Positions 1-9,632 of a stretch of DNA of 64,000 nucleotides are shown here, one piece after another. This stretch comes from Aspidiotus rigidus (lineage: Eukaryota; Arthropoda; Insecta; Hemiptera; Diaspididae): positions 3,828,001 through 3,892,000 of the forward strand of contig JAVHKY010000008.1 of NCBI GenBank assembly GCA_035079385.1, read 5' to 3'. Every line of letters starts with the position of its first letter. Position 1 is the first letter of the stretch. Made by a program: the position numbers and the translations under genes. The notes below the pieces were generated by a model that saw only the letters and a program-made list of their open reading frames with translations, ran no database searches and was not told the DNA's origin.

Positions 1-19
1 CGGAGTATTCGTCTTTTTC
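1..19 (+). repeat. Edge of a Penelope-type terminal repeat
   Basis: The first bases (CGGAGTATTCGTCTTT) equal the outer end of the inverted terminal repeat at 46131-46300, where CGGAGTATTCGTCTTT is followed by CAC. The window therefore probably opens at the edge of another copy of the same Penelope-like element. A run of G follows at 48-62. Confidence 0.45.
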
Positions 20-149
20 GCGTATTATTACTAATGTCCATTAGCGGACGGGGGGGGGGGGGTGAAGTAAGGATTTTTGCAGCCAAAATTTCCAACCCTC
101 TGATGGCCGTCACACACAGGGACTCGAAGAAATTTCAAGTTCATCGGCT

Positions 150-900
150 ACTGAGCCTAACATAGAGTGTACTAGATATAAAAACTGGATCTTTAACTAA
201 GGCTAAAGTCATAGCCTGACATAGCATTCTATAGGCTCGTACTAGGCCAAGAAATACTGGTAGAGCAAGGGAGTTCATCAGATAGCTAGCCCAACATACA
301 GAATGCGTTTGTCAGGAAGTTAGCCTAACATACCTTGATAGTAAGTCCAACATCCTGCATCAAGCTATGCCGTCAACCTAAGAATAGGGAAGGATGACCC
401 TGCTTTACGCTGGTTTGATCAATTTTCTTTTCCCTAACCTATATGATGAATCCTGACAGGCTGAGAAGGAGGGAGAATGACTTCTTTCAAAACTTGTTTG
501 ATCGATTTTCATAATCTTCTCAGCTTAGCATGGAGTGTAACAGCTTATACTAGGCTATGAAGTCAGCTAGTTAGCCTATCTACAGAAAACTAGACCTTGA
601 CCTACTTTTGTGACATCAAAATTTTGTAGTTCTGTGCCTACGTATAACCCAGTAGGTAGTTATGAAGACATTTTTCATGATTTTTTAAACTCTTCTAATA
701 AAAGAATATTCTTTATAAACACTACGTGCTTGAAATAACTTGATTTTGTTTCTCCAGCGAGTGAGGGTTGAAATCTTGGACTAGCTCGAGCTAATTACCT
801 CATGAGTTTACCTGGCTACCTAAAGGGGCTTACTCGCTTTTCTCGTTTACCCCCTTCTCAGTCTAGTATACTGCAAGTTCAGTTATCAAGAGGGTGTAAG
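150..900. repeat. Gene-free stretch with diffuse CTAGTATA/CCTAACATA-type repeats
   Basis: No coding sequence is visible. Short words such as GCCTAACATA, GCTTATACTAGGC and GCTCGTACTAGGCC recur irregularly. They resemble the AGACCTAGTATAA words that flank the 45-bp satellite elements at 3.7, 14.8 and 18.2 kb, so this is probably a decayed relative of those flanks. Confidence 0.3.
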
Positions 901-1155
901 AAGATTCTAACGAAGGGGAGACACTTCGCAGACTTTCAAAACATACACTAGCTCTAGAGCGCGATACCACACAATTTCATAAACAAACCCTACCCCAAAC
1001 TTTGTAAGGTGCACCACACCTTCTGATATTTGATATGAATGTGTCCGAACGCTAGTGTGCTCTATTTTTATCCTACAATCATCAGCACTCGATATAGGAG
1101 GAAAGTTGCTATAAGGATACCTCATTTCCCGTTTATATATAGAACGGATTTTTGC

Positions 1156-1191
<36 letters not shown>

Positions 1192-1238
1192 CGATAGTAT
1201 TTTCCTAGTCTCGAAACAGGACTCAGTCAATGGATTTC

Positions 1239-1514
1239 CTAAGAATTAGGTTCCGATATCCCAACAAAACCCGAGATATCGATTTTCTTCTCACCCAGAG
1301 CTTGTGAAGAAGGTGAGTGCATTCCGCCGACCAAACGTCTCAGACTACCCATGAAACTACCATCTTTCTTCAGCGTCGAATGTTGAGGTGGTTTGAATGG
1401 TGTAATGGCCGGTCTGCCTGATCGCTTATTTCGTCGTGGAGGAGGAACCGGAGCCGTATTCGATTCGCCTTTAGGAGGTAAAGGTGGTTGATTCTGAATC
1501 GTTGACGGTATTCT
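1239..1514 (-). CDS. LUBEL: LUBEL/RNF31-like gene, downstream proline-rich exon
   Basis: This is an open exon on the minus strand with acceptor TTTCTTTCAG just before 1514. It starts in phase 0, matching the phase-0 end of the exon at 1612-1757. It encodes about 91 residues: a proline-rich part (PPLPPKGE, VPPPRRNKR, FKPPQHS), then GSLRRLVGGMHS, and a stop (TAG) at 1239-1241. A strong alternative donor GG|GTGAGA sits at 1294. Because LUBEL-type ligases are very long, with the RBR catalytic core near the C terminus, the exon may really end at 1295 and the gene continue off the left edge. No ligase domain is in the window. The frame is undisturbed, unlike the surrounding transposons. Product assignment rests on the neighbouring zinc-finger exon. 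Confidence 0.6.
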   Translation of the reverse strand, partial: RIPSTIQNQPPLPPKGESNTAPVPPPRRNKRSGRPAITPFKPPQHSTLKKDGSFMGSLRRLVGGMHSPSSQALGEKKIDISGFVGISEPNS

Positions 1515-1611
1515 CTGAAAGAAAAATTTCCGAATACGTTCAACTCATATCGAGTTTAAGCTCGACGTCGGTATTTGTCTCGGACGAGAAATATCGGTTT
1601 GTTGTATTTAC

Positions 1612-1757
1612 CTGTCGAATATGAGATTGTCGTTTTGGATGCCGATGGTACATCAAATCGCACGACGAGCAAAATGTCTGCTGGATGCACATATTACAGT
1701 GAAATTTAGCACTAGAGGATCCGCATAAATCGCATTTACGTGTGACAAATTTTTCAT
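1612..1757 (-). CDS. LUBEL: LUBEL/RNF31-like gene, B-box-type zinc-finger exon
   Basis: This exon is bounded by acceptor AATTAG before 1757 and donor CAG|GTAAAT at 1612/1611. It encodes 48 residues plus a split first codon. Ordered zinc ligands are visible: C-D-L-C, then C-N-M-C, F-C-S-S-C-D, M-Y-H-R-H-P and a last H in QSHIR. This spacing with the C-D..Y-H-R-H-P-K-R signature is what I know from the B-box-like finger of HOIP/RNF31 and its insect relative LUBEL, the linear (Met1) ubiquitin ligase of NF-kB/IMD signalling. The first two bases complete the codon left by the exon at 1833-1974, and the end is phase 0, matching the exon at 1239-1514. Other B-box proteins are possible. The family call is from recall, not a search. 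Confidence 0.68.
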
Positions 1758-1832
1758 CTAATTTATATCAGAGCCATTTTAAATTCAAATATTGTACTTT
1801 AAGAACACATTCTTCGGAACTATTTTACTTAC

Positions 1833-1974
1833 TGGTTGTACCCTTAGTCATTACGGTGTTCGAGTATTGCTGTTGAGAAGGAAATTCGATTATCTCGTAA
1901 GGTGGATCTGGTAATGGTGGCTGCGAAGAAGGAAGTGTACTTTTCGGCGCCCACGGTTTGAACTCTCGTCGGTT
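1833..1974 (-). CDS. LUBEL: LUBEL/RNF31-like gene, upstream proline-rich exon
   Basis: This is a minus-strand exon of 142 nt: acceptor GTCGTTAG before 1974, donor CCA|GTAAGT at 1833/1832. It encodes 47 residues plus one base. Residues include KPWAPKSTLPSSQPPLPDPP and EIIEFPSQQQYSN. An in-frame TAG directly abuts the exon start and is part of the acceptor, which supports the boundary. The one-base overhang joins the two-base overhang of the exon at 1612-1757, so the three exons read through without a stop. Low complexity apart from the PYEIIEF core; it probably forms a flexible linker N-terminal of the zinc finger. Further upstream exons should lie at higher coordinates, but I could not place one with confidence; CATCAG|GTAATT near 2237 is one possible donor. 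Confidence 0.58.
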
Positions 1975-2964
1975 CTAACGACATGAAATACCAAATGTCA
2001 TTCACAATCATGAGAAAGATTTCCGTATTATCCGAGAGAATTTGATTCAAAATTATTGAATTTTTGAAATTTTCGTAATTTCTTTATACGTCTTCAAATA
2101 TGTATTCGTCAAAATTCGAATTAAATTTCTAACCGACGAACAAAATACGAACTACCTGAACCGGGCATCCACCGTACGTACTTCAGTATGATGAATAAGG
2201 AGCGGCAATGGAGAACAAAATGATGGTTTGTAATTACCTGATGCATTCCGGAGATGAAATTCTCAACACGGCAAACTGATCACAAATTGATCCATCGAAT
2301 TACAATACCCGATAAATTAAGATAGCCTTTTTCTTTTTCTAAAAGATATTTTAAAAAAATTTACTTATCTGCGTGCGCGAGAGCTAAATTTAGTGGAATC
2401 TAATTTTGAGCATCAGCCAAGTGTTAAAAGAGAAAGAGAAAATGTCGCGCGTATGGAATTGACTGAGGGAAGGAGATAATTATAGATGAGTTGCAACGCT
2501 GGGCGTCTGGATGCGCCACGTTACCGCTACCGCATACAATATTACGTGAAACGAATAAAAAAATAAGAGAAATACAGGGAGAGGAAAGAATGTGAATACG
2601 ATGACGGCGATTCAAAGTTTATTTCTCACGTTGCTCAATTTGTAAAGTATTGGGTATACCCCTCCTGTTTATGCGATAAAAATTTACCTTCGCCTGTTCG
2701 TAGAATCGAAAGTTGAAGATGGACTGACCTTTTTTAGACACTGCACTATTAAACTTTTTCTACATCACTATTTGTCTCAATCTTTGAACCATCGGGCATG
2801 AAAATTGGCGACAGTAAAGATACGTATATTCTTTCTGGTAAACTTATAAATACTACTCACGCCATACAAATGGCTTTCTGGAAACTTAAGGTCTCCTTTT
2901 TTCCTCTCCAACAATAGTGAAAAATTCTCTCGACATAACACAAACACATTAAAATCAACGAAGA
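1975..2964. other. Putative intron or upstream sequence of the LUBEL-like gene
   Basis: AT-rich, with no frame that reads as protein. Possible minus-strand donors are seen at about 2237 (CATCAG|GTAATT) and 2156 (TTCAG|GTAGTT), but no exon can be defined around them. Confidence 0.3.
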
Positions 2965-3099
2965 ATGTACACACAAACGAAAATTCGTATTCAATCCTTC
3001 GCTTCCTATCTTAATTCCACTCTTCCATGGGTGTTATACACTTTGTACACCTTGACCACACATTCACTCTGTTCTATCCATCTACTCCCAGTAGAGAAC

Positions 3100-3470
3100 T
3101 CAAAACGAAGCACAAAAACTCCTGAATATTTACCAATCACACACTTACTGTTTCACTGATGGTTCATGACTCCACAACAGAACAGGTCGATCGGCTACTC
3201 TCTCTTCAAATTCCGTATCCGTGATACAACGTCGAACTCTTCGCTTTCTCAGGTGGCTACAAGAAATATCCACCTTCGCTCAAAATAAACACTATCTCAG
3301 AATCACTATAATTTACTATCGTCATATTTAGGAATACAAAACATTTTCTCGCATAATGCTATCATTTGAAGGCCCCACTCACACTACATCATCCACTACA
3401 TTTCTCTGGAACCCAGCTCACATCGTACGATCACAAAGAGACAAAGTGGTAAGAAACTCAACAGAGCAAT
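3100..3470 (+). pseudogene. RNase H remnant of a non-LTR retrotransposon
   Basis: Two RNase H landmarks survive in plus orientation but in different frames. One is F-T-D-G-S near 3150, followed at once by a stop. The other is LWNPAHIV..QRDKV near 3405-3455, equivalent to the W-I-P-G-H-V..G-N-E-x-A-D segment. These are typical of I/R1-group elements that carry a C-terminal RNase H. Several stops and shifts between them show it is dead. It is short, so the clade is uncertain. Confidence 0.5.
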
Positions 3471-3611
3471 TGCCTTCTTGAAAATTCGACCCTCGGATAT
3501 TAGAAATCACCATCGAGCCTACATACTGAAAACAAGGTCACGAATCGATAAGAAACTCTTCCAATTTAAGGTCAACTCCTTACAGCATACAACTAAATAG
3601 ACCTCCCAGAA

Positions 3612-4360
3612 GAAAACGACGGCTTCCTTAACGAAGTTAAACGAGGACCACAGGGAACCTGTTTTATGAGTCAAATGGGATTTGGTATTGAAAATTCAAG
3701 GAAGCCTAGACCTAGATAAAGCTAGTATAAAGAAGGCCTAGACCTACTGTAAGCCTAGTATAATATAGTTTGAGAGTCTACATTTTTCTCGAATCTCCAG
3801 CTATATATGATAGCTCCGGAGTGAAATTTTTCCAAGTCCTCTCCTATCATATATGGCTCGAGAATCGAAATTTGTCTAACTCCCTCTCCTATCATATATG
3901 TCTCAAGAGTCGAAATTTTTCCAAGTCCCTCTCCTATCATATATGGCTCGAGAGTCGAAATTTTTCTGTCCCCCTCCTATCATATATATCTCGAGAGTCG
4001 AAATTTTTCTGTCCCCCTCCTATCATATATAGCTCGAGAGTCGAAATTTTTCCAAGTCCTCTCCTATCATATATGGCTCGAGAATCGAAATTTTTCCAAG
4101 TCCCTCTCCTATCATATATGTCTCAAGAGTCGAAATTTTTCCAAGTCCCTCTCCTATCATATATGGCTCGAGAGTCGAAATTTTTCTGTCCCCCTCCTAT
4201 CATATATATCTCGAGAGTCGAAATTTTTCTGTCATCCTCCTATCATATATAGCTCAAGAGTCGAAATTTTTCCAAGTCCCGCTCCTATCATATATTTAGC
4301 TCGAGAGTCGAAATTTTTCCAAGTCCCCCTCCTATCATATATGGCTCGAGAGTCGAAATA
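3612..4360 (+). mobile_element. Satellite-bearing repeat element, copy 1
   Basis: The copy starts with GGCTTCCTTAACGAAGTTAA, a stem-loop-like word, then ACAGGGAACCTGTTTTATGA, AAGCCTAGACCTAGATAAAG and AGCCTAGTATAATA. It then enters a tandem array (3768-4360) of about 13 units of 44-45 bp with core TATCATATATGGCTCGAGAG. Copies at 14726 and 18449 share the same order of parts. The right end is missing: the array stops at 4360 and runs into a Penelope-type end. Because 45 is a multiple of three, the array gives spurious open frames on both strands; they are not genes. Confidence 0.75.
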
Positions 4361-4390
4361 GGAAAAAACTTGTCGCGACGGATGCAAGTA

Positions 4391-4510
4391 ATTGTAGAAG
4401 AGACCCCGAAGATGGTATATGTTATACCGAAACGTCGGTCGTATAGTTTTTCAATCAATAAACGACGGCAGAGCCGTGAAAAAACCTGAGTTTTTATTCT
4501 CTTCTACAAT
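4391..4510 (+). mobile_element. Penelope-type terminal sequence with degenerate hammerhead-like motif
   Basis: The order CCGAAGA (4406-4412), a hairpin GGTATA/TATACC, GAAA (4429-4432) and CGTCGG is seen. The hammerhead core consensus is CUGANGA..GAAA, so the second core base differs here. A 12-bp inverted word TTGTAGAAGAGA (4392-4403) and TCTCTTCTACAA (4498-4509) brackets the unit. GAAACGTCGG next to a hairpin is a known feature of the ends of Penelope-like retroelements, which carry hammerhead ribozymes. Confidence 0.5.
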
Positions 4511-4916
4511 AAGTTTCTTCCAGTCATGCTCACTCATCACATACGCTTCACTTATTTGATTACCCAAAATTTTCCTTGATGTGAAGGATGTGTCAGAAAC
4601 AGTACTCTACTTTTTCATCCCTATAAAAAAAAAGAAGGACATTGGACTCAACTTAGTTCAGAATTTATTCTGTATTACGTTTCATTCGTCATTCAGATCT
4701 CGTCTTTAATGGTCAAGAAGTATTCGACACTTGTTTTTCCCGACAAAATGCTTCGGTAAGTATTTCTCTATTCATTCTTCTTGTTTTTTATTTATTGTAT
4801 TTTTTTTTTTTTTACGAGCGTTAAAGCTACACAACGGGCCATTAGTTCGACGAATAGTACACGACCGTGAGTAAAGCTAGGTAAATTTTACATCTTAGAA
4901 TGATGAGTTAGGGATG

Positions 4917-5099
4917 GGTTAAAGAAACAAATTGATTAAAAAGAATATTGAAAAAGGGTTTTTCAATTGTACAAATCTACTTTATTAGTTGCTTATTCAA
5001 GAGTACTTTCGGGTGTTATCCCATCATCAGTTGTATCGGTTTTTCAATATTAGTGCTCTACTTACACCTCACTCACTCATGATGAGTTCCCATAAAAAT
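4917..5099 (-). mobile_element. Small hammerhead-bearing insertion (Penelope end or retrozyme-like)
   Basis: Comparison with the uninterrupted homologous site near 24691 shows that these roughly 183 bases were inserted into an I-like 3' end. Read on minus it contains a full CUGAUGA..GAAA core followed by GTACTCTTG, AAGCAACTAATAAAGTAG and TTTGTACAATTG. The same words occur at 47546-47632 and, inverted, at 47868-47935. It encodes nothing, so it is a terminal fragment of a Penelope-like element or a small non-autonomous hammerhead element. Confidence 0.6.
5007..5030 (-). ncRNA. Hammerhead ribozyme core, copy 1
   Basis: Minus strand: CTGATGA (5030-5024), then T, stem II GGG/CCC with a six-base loop, then GAAA (5010-5007). 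All invariant bases of the CUGANGA and GAAA boxes are present. Stem III may begin GUAC, with a second GUAC about 30 bases further on; stem I and the cleavage site could not be settled by eye, so self-cleavage is unproven. Confidence 0.55.
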
Positions 5100-5559
5100 A
5101 ATATGGTGATGGTAATAGTGTGCGGATTATTAAAACAGGCACGACTCTAATGCACTAACTAAAGTCACTAAGTCGAACGTTATTTGAAGGACAGTAAGAG
5201 AATGTAAAAATTGAATTGAAATTCATCAAGGATTGTTGCATGAACTTACTCGTCAATTGGTTTTACCCCTGGAACCCTACACGTCCATACATGTTTCTAT
5301 TATTAATAATATAACGACCCACATAGGCAACACGAACTACACACGTATTATCCAGGCTCCTGCTTCTAAGATTCAGGTATTGAAACTTTGAGACTTGCTT
5401 AGAACTTTCCTGATGAACTTTTAGAAAAAAAATGTACCCTATGTCCGTCTCCAGTCTAATACCAATCTACATTTCAAAGTACAACTCGAAATACCAAAAA
5501 CTGGTCGAGTTTAATCGTAACATAAAAACGCGCTTCTCTTTTATATAATAGACACGCAG

Positions 5560-6012
5560 AAATTCCCGTCCTTCGGACGGAACTCTTATACGTTCCTGAC
5601 AGAAGCCTGTCATTTCTTAAAGTTCAACGATCCCTCTTCACCTGGCCAACTACTCATTCTGAACTGTTACCCTATCTATTCTCTGATCCCTGCCCCTCCT
5701 TGAGAGGCCCTCTCCATCTTTTTAATATATTCTTTCATCCTCAATGCTTATCCGGTATGTTCTCTGATTGATACCACACCGTGAAAAATTTTCTCAATTC
5801 GCTGGATCTATAAAGATCAAACATTTCCACACCTGCACACATTTACTCTCACTTAACTTGTGACCCTACTGTCCGCAATGTAATACAGAACTATATTTAT
5901 CAACCAATTGTTAAGTGTGAACTCATTGTCCTATTATTGGCTTCCCGCTGTTAAACGGCACTTCAAGTCTTTAAATAAATAAATAAATTAATAAATTAAT
6001 TAATTAATAATC
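5560..6012 (+). pseudogene. 3' end of a non-LTR retrotransposon with (TAAA/TTAA) tail
   Basis: In plus orientation a frame with stops contains PYCPQCNTE (near 5860) followed by THCPIIGFPLLNG. This resembles the C-terminal C-x2-C..H..C tail behind RNase H in I-group elements. It ends in a simple AAATAAATAAAT / TTAATTAATTAA tract (5974-6010), a common kind of 3' terminus in non-LTR elements. No intact frame remains. Confidence 0.45.
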
Positions 6013-6247
6013 GTCAACACCCGACTTGTCCCTGTGACACCCCATTCACCAAAGAAGAGATCATCTACAGAAGGTCACATCCCGTTACTGATCATATTCC
6101 CATCTGATATTAGGCAGTAACCACCCACTTAACACTTTCTTACCCATCCGACTGTCTTCTCTTCGACCCACTATCCAGTATGCTAGGCAAAAACTCTACA
6201 AAATCATCTGTTCTTCTTTCATTATAAACCATACTACTCATTTCTGG

Positions 6248-8260
6248 CTGTCAATGTATTCCCTTTTGAAGTATCTAGCCCTACTCTCGGAATCTTTGTT
6301 GAAGCTGGTCCCCCCACCCCTAAATGCCGCTCCCTAACTCTCACTGCCAATCTTCTTGTATCCGCAGTTTAATTCACTCACCTTCCAATCTACGCTCCCG
6401 CACTCTGCCGACATAATTCTCTCCTCTTGAACCTGAATTATTCAATCACCTCAAGTTGAACCATCTACTAGCTCCCTACCAACCATCCATTTCTCCATAC
6501 CTAAACTCTCCCGTAAATATCTGGCTCGATCTAGCTGATCATCTCCAAACTCACTACACTATATACCGACAACTCATTAGAAACATTATCCCTAAACGAA
6601 TTTTCCAACGCATCAGCCCTACTTTACCAACGGATCTAAATTTGGACCCAAAACAGGGTACGCGTACTCGACCCAAGGAGTCATAATTAGTCGTTGATTG
6701 AAAAATTCTGCCTTCATTTTCACTACCAAACAAAACGCCATATACTCGAGGATTTATCTCCATTTTCTCACCCCAGCTCAAATATCCATTGTTAACTGAC
6801 TCTTTTTCATCTCTTCTGGTTATACAGGACTCTTATACAACTAATTCCCCAAATACTCGCATTCATTTACTCCTGCAATCACCATTATCAATTTCTACAT
6901 CTGTATCCTTCCTGTGGATTCCGAGTCACGTCAACTTCCCGGAACATGACGCCATTGTTTTTGCGACCAAAGTTAACAATAAACCTACAACTCTTTTCTG
7001 TCAGTCAATGTATTCGCTTCTGAAGTGAATCAAGCCCTAATTAACAACGATCTAGCCCAACTCTCAGCCTTTACGTTGAAGCTAGTAACTCCTCCTCCCT
7101 TCAGGTGCCGCTTCTGAACTCTCATTGTCAATTTTCTTATATCCACAGCTCAATTCACTCAGCTTCCAATATATGCATCCGCACTCTGTCGACATAATTC
7201 TCTCATCCTTCCTCTTAAGACTGAATTATTCAATCACCTCAAGCTGAACCAACTACCCCCTATCATATCATCCACTTCTCTGTAGCTAAACCCTCTCCCA
7301 AGTATCCGACTCGGTCGAAACTATATACCGACAACTCATTTGGAACATTATCTCAGAACCAATTTTTTCCGAACCACCAAACTTTTTTAAATCTGGTCGA
7401 CCTGAATTAGGATACGCGTACTCGATCCAAGGAGTCAAAATCAGTCGTTGATTGAAAAATTTTGTCTCCATTTCCTCCAAACTAAACTCCTTACACCCTT
7501 GTCTCTCTCATCTCCATCTCTCCTCATCCCAGCTCAAATTTCTAGTGTTAACTAACTCACTTTCATTTTTCCGGGATATACAGGTCTCTTATTCAACTAA
7601 TTCCCTGAATCAGCGCTTTCATTTACTCCTGCAATCACCATCATCCACTTCTACATCTGTCTCTTTCATGTGGATTCCGGGGAACTATTCAAACACCTCA
7701 AATTGAACCATCTACCCCCTGTCATATCATCCACTTCTCCATAGTTAACCCCTTTCCTAGATATCCAAATCGATCTAGCTGATAATCTCTGAACTAACAA
7801 CACTATAATACACCAACAACTTATTAGGAACATTATCTCTATACCAATTTCACAACCCACCAGCCCCCCTAAATCTGGATCTAAAATAGAATACACAAAC
7901 TCGATCCAAGGAGTCATAATCAGTCGTTGATTGAAAAATTCTGCCTCCATTTTCACTATACCAAACAAAACTCTATAGTATACAGATCTCCATCTCCTCA
8001 CCCCCTGCTGAAATTTCTACTGCTAACTGACTCACTTACATCTCTCCTGGCTATATTGGACTCACGTTCAACTAATTCTCAAATCATTCCATTCATTTAT
8101 TCCTGCAATAACTATCACTCACTTCTATATTTGTCTCCTGGAATTCCGGGTCACATCAACGTCTTGAAATATGACGCAATTGTTTTCGCAAAAATTCCTT
8201 TCTATCCAAAAAATTTCTGTCCCTGTACTTACCGCTGCTACTGACCTTAGAAACTATTAC
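6248..8260 (+). pseudogene. Tandemly repeated RNase H fragment of an I-like retrotransposon
   Basis: The same block occurs three times head to tail. The word CAATCACCTCAAG.TGAACC lies at about 6445, 7230 and 7693, and AGTCGTTGATTGAAAAATT at about 6689, 7442 and 7922. Full units span about 6248-7000 and 7000-7690; the third lacks the first half. Each encodes a plus-strand RNase H segment: F-T-N-G-S-K-F-G-P near 6622, a LLLTDS-like stretch, and F-L-W-I-P-S/G-H/N at about 6910 and 7670. The first acidic D is N in unit 1, and frames are broken, so it is not functional. Tandem duplication of an internal retrotransposon piece is unusual. Confidence 0.6.
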
Positions 8261-8310
8261 CGATCCTTGATATTTGACTCCCGCCATGACTTTTGTAAAA
8301 CTCGAGTGGG

Positions 8311-8643
8311 AAGGAGCTGAGAACATCGATTACCAAAAAATCGCGCTACGTCTATCACGAACTCTCTCGTGAACACATACGCGGGTAATTTTCAAAGGCC
8401 TTCTTTGATGAAAAATCAACTGGCCACTAAACTCTGAAACATCTACAACCTTAGCGATTACACACACTACTTTACGATTAAACGAACAAAATGTGTCTAC
8501 CATTCATCCCCTATGGGGTTTTTCGGGGTGAAAAAAAGTCTTAAACCTTCCCACTCGACATATGAAGCTATTTTTGCGGAGTTTGAGATGAGTCGAGACG
8601 GTAGGAGCTGAGAACATCGATTACCTAAAATTGCGCTACGTCT
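8311..8643. repeat. Direct repeat pair GGAGCTGAGAACATCGATTACC
   Basis: The roughly 42-bp words at 8311-8352 and 8602-8643 (GAGCTGAGAACATCGATTAC, then GCGCTACGTCTA) are near-identical, about 290 bp apart. No gene is seen between them. Confidence 0.6.
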
Positions 8644-8869
8644 AATAGTACTTTTCCATGGCAATTCACCAACCCGATTTTCAAAATTATATTTGGTTGC
8701 CTAGTATGAAAAAACGGAAATTTTTTTTTGGTACCAAGAATACAAGTACAAAAGCAGTAGCCAATATACGATTAATTTTCAAGTTTCATTTCAACAATTT
8801 CGGGGAAAAGTATTCGGTAGGAGTGGAGATTACCGGCGCCGAAATATACGTTTTGTGTCTTATAATATA

Positions 8870-9632
8870 GAGATATAGATAATATAGATACTATAGGCTT
8901 ATACTAACTAGGCTGCTATATCAGACCTAGTATAATGAAGGCTTTGTATTGAAGGCTAGTGGTCGACATTTTTCTGCGATTCTCCATCCCCTTCACCCTC
9001 ATTTTCGGACTAGAAGCGTGTGCGCGTTGCGTGTACCCCGTCAGTGATTTAGAAATCTGCGAGTTCAACTGTCTCCCCCTCCCTACACCGTCGGTGAAAC
9101 CTTATAGATTTAGTCAGCAAATGGAAGACGTCACAAACTCATACCCATCGGAGAATTTCAAGTTTGCGAGTGCCCCTTCGTCAATGAAGGGACTTGGTAA
9201 AATTTTTATCACCTGATGACGTCACAAACTGGTACAGTATAGTAGACATTTGGCTTTGCTAAAAAGTTTTTCAATTCGAACTCCTTAGGTGATTGAAATT
9301 TTTCCTCTCTAAAGTTCGTGCAACAATTCTCGTCCTTCCAAGGAGTACGTGAAAAATTTGTCATAATAGTTCCATTAACAACTCATTTTTTTGGACTTAT
9401 ATGCTAAACCAAGGAAGGAGGCGAACGAGTGGAGCGAGTGGTGATAGTCCAAAAGATATCATACCATACTTTCGCCCTATGAAAATGGCTCAAAAAATAT
9501 TGTTTCCACGAATGTAGATGCCTGCTCCATAGGCTTTCTCAGAAGCGTCACAAGAGGCATGTAGTTTAATGAAAGTGGGGGCAAAAAAGTGAAGTAATAT
9601 CTCACAAGCGCTTGACCTAGTAGAGGCCTAGA
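8870..9632. other. Gene-free stretch with decayed satellite-element flank and TGACGTCAC words
   Basis: GGCTTATACTAACTAGGC, GACCTAGTATAATG and CGACATTTTTCTGCGATTC (8900-8985) resemble the flank and first unit of the satellite elements. TGACGTCACAAACT occurs at 9218 and GACGTCACAAACT at 9128. A plus frame at 8959-9216 crosses this but shows no family motif. Confidence 0.35.

Larger units (their letters stand above)
4796..5140 (-). mobile_element. 3' end of an I-like non-LTR retrotransposon, 5'-truncated
   Basis: On the minus strand the sequence ends GCTTTAACGCTCGT followed by a run of A (4800-4814 on plus as T). It matches the 3' end of the long I-like copy at 24590-24712 over AAGCTACACAAC, TTCGACGAATA, CATCTTAG and ATATGGTGATGGTAATAGTG. 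A 183-bp block absent from the other copy (4917-5099) interrupts it. Confidence 0.65.

Noticed and set aside
907..1230. Minus open frame with a run of phenylalanines
   Set aside because: It is created by a 31-base A tract at 1159-1189 and overlaps the end of the LUBEL-like exon in another frame; no motif.
3770..4252. 160-codon plus frame in the tandem array
   Set aside because: Translation of a 44-45 bp satellite; repeats as SYHIWLESRNFS-like units with no constraint.
3768..4360. CRISPR-like regular repeats
   Set aside because: Units are contiguous and vary without unique spacers, and the context is eukaryotic.
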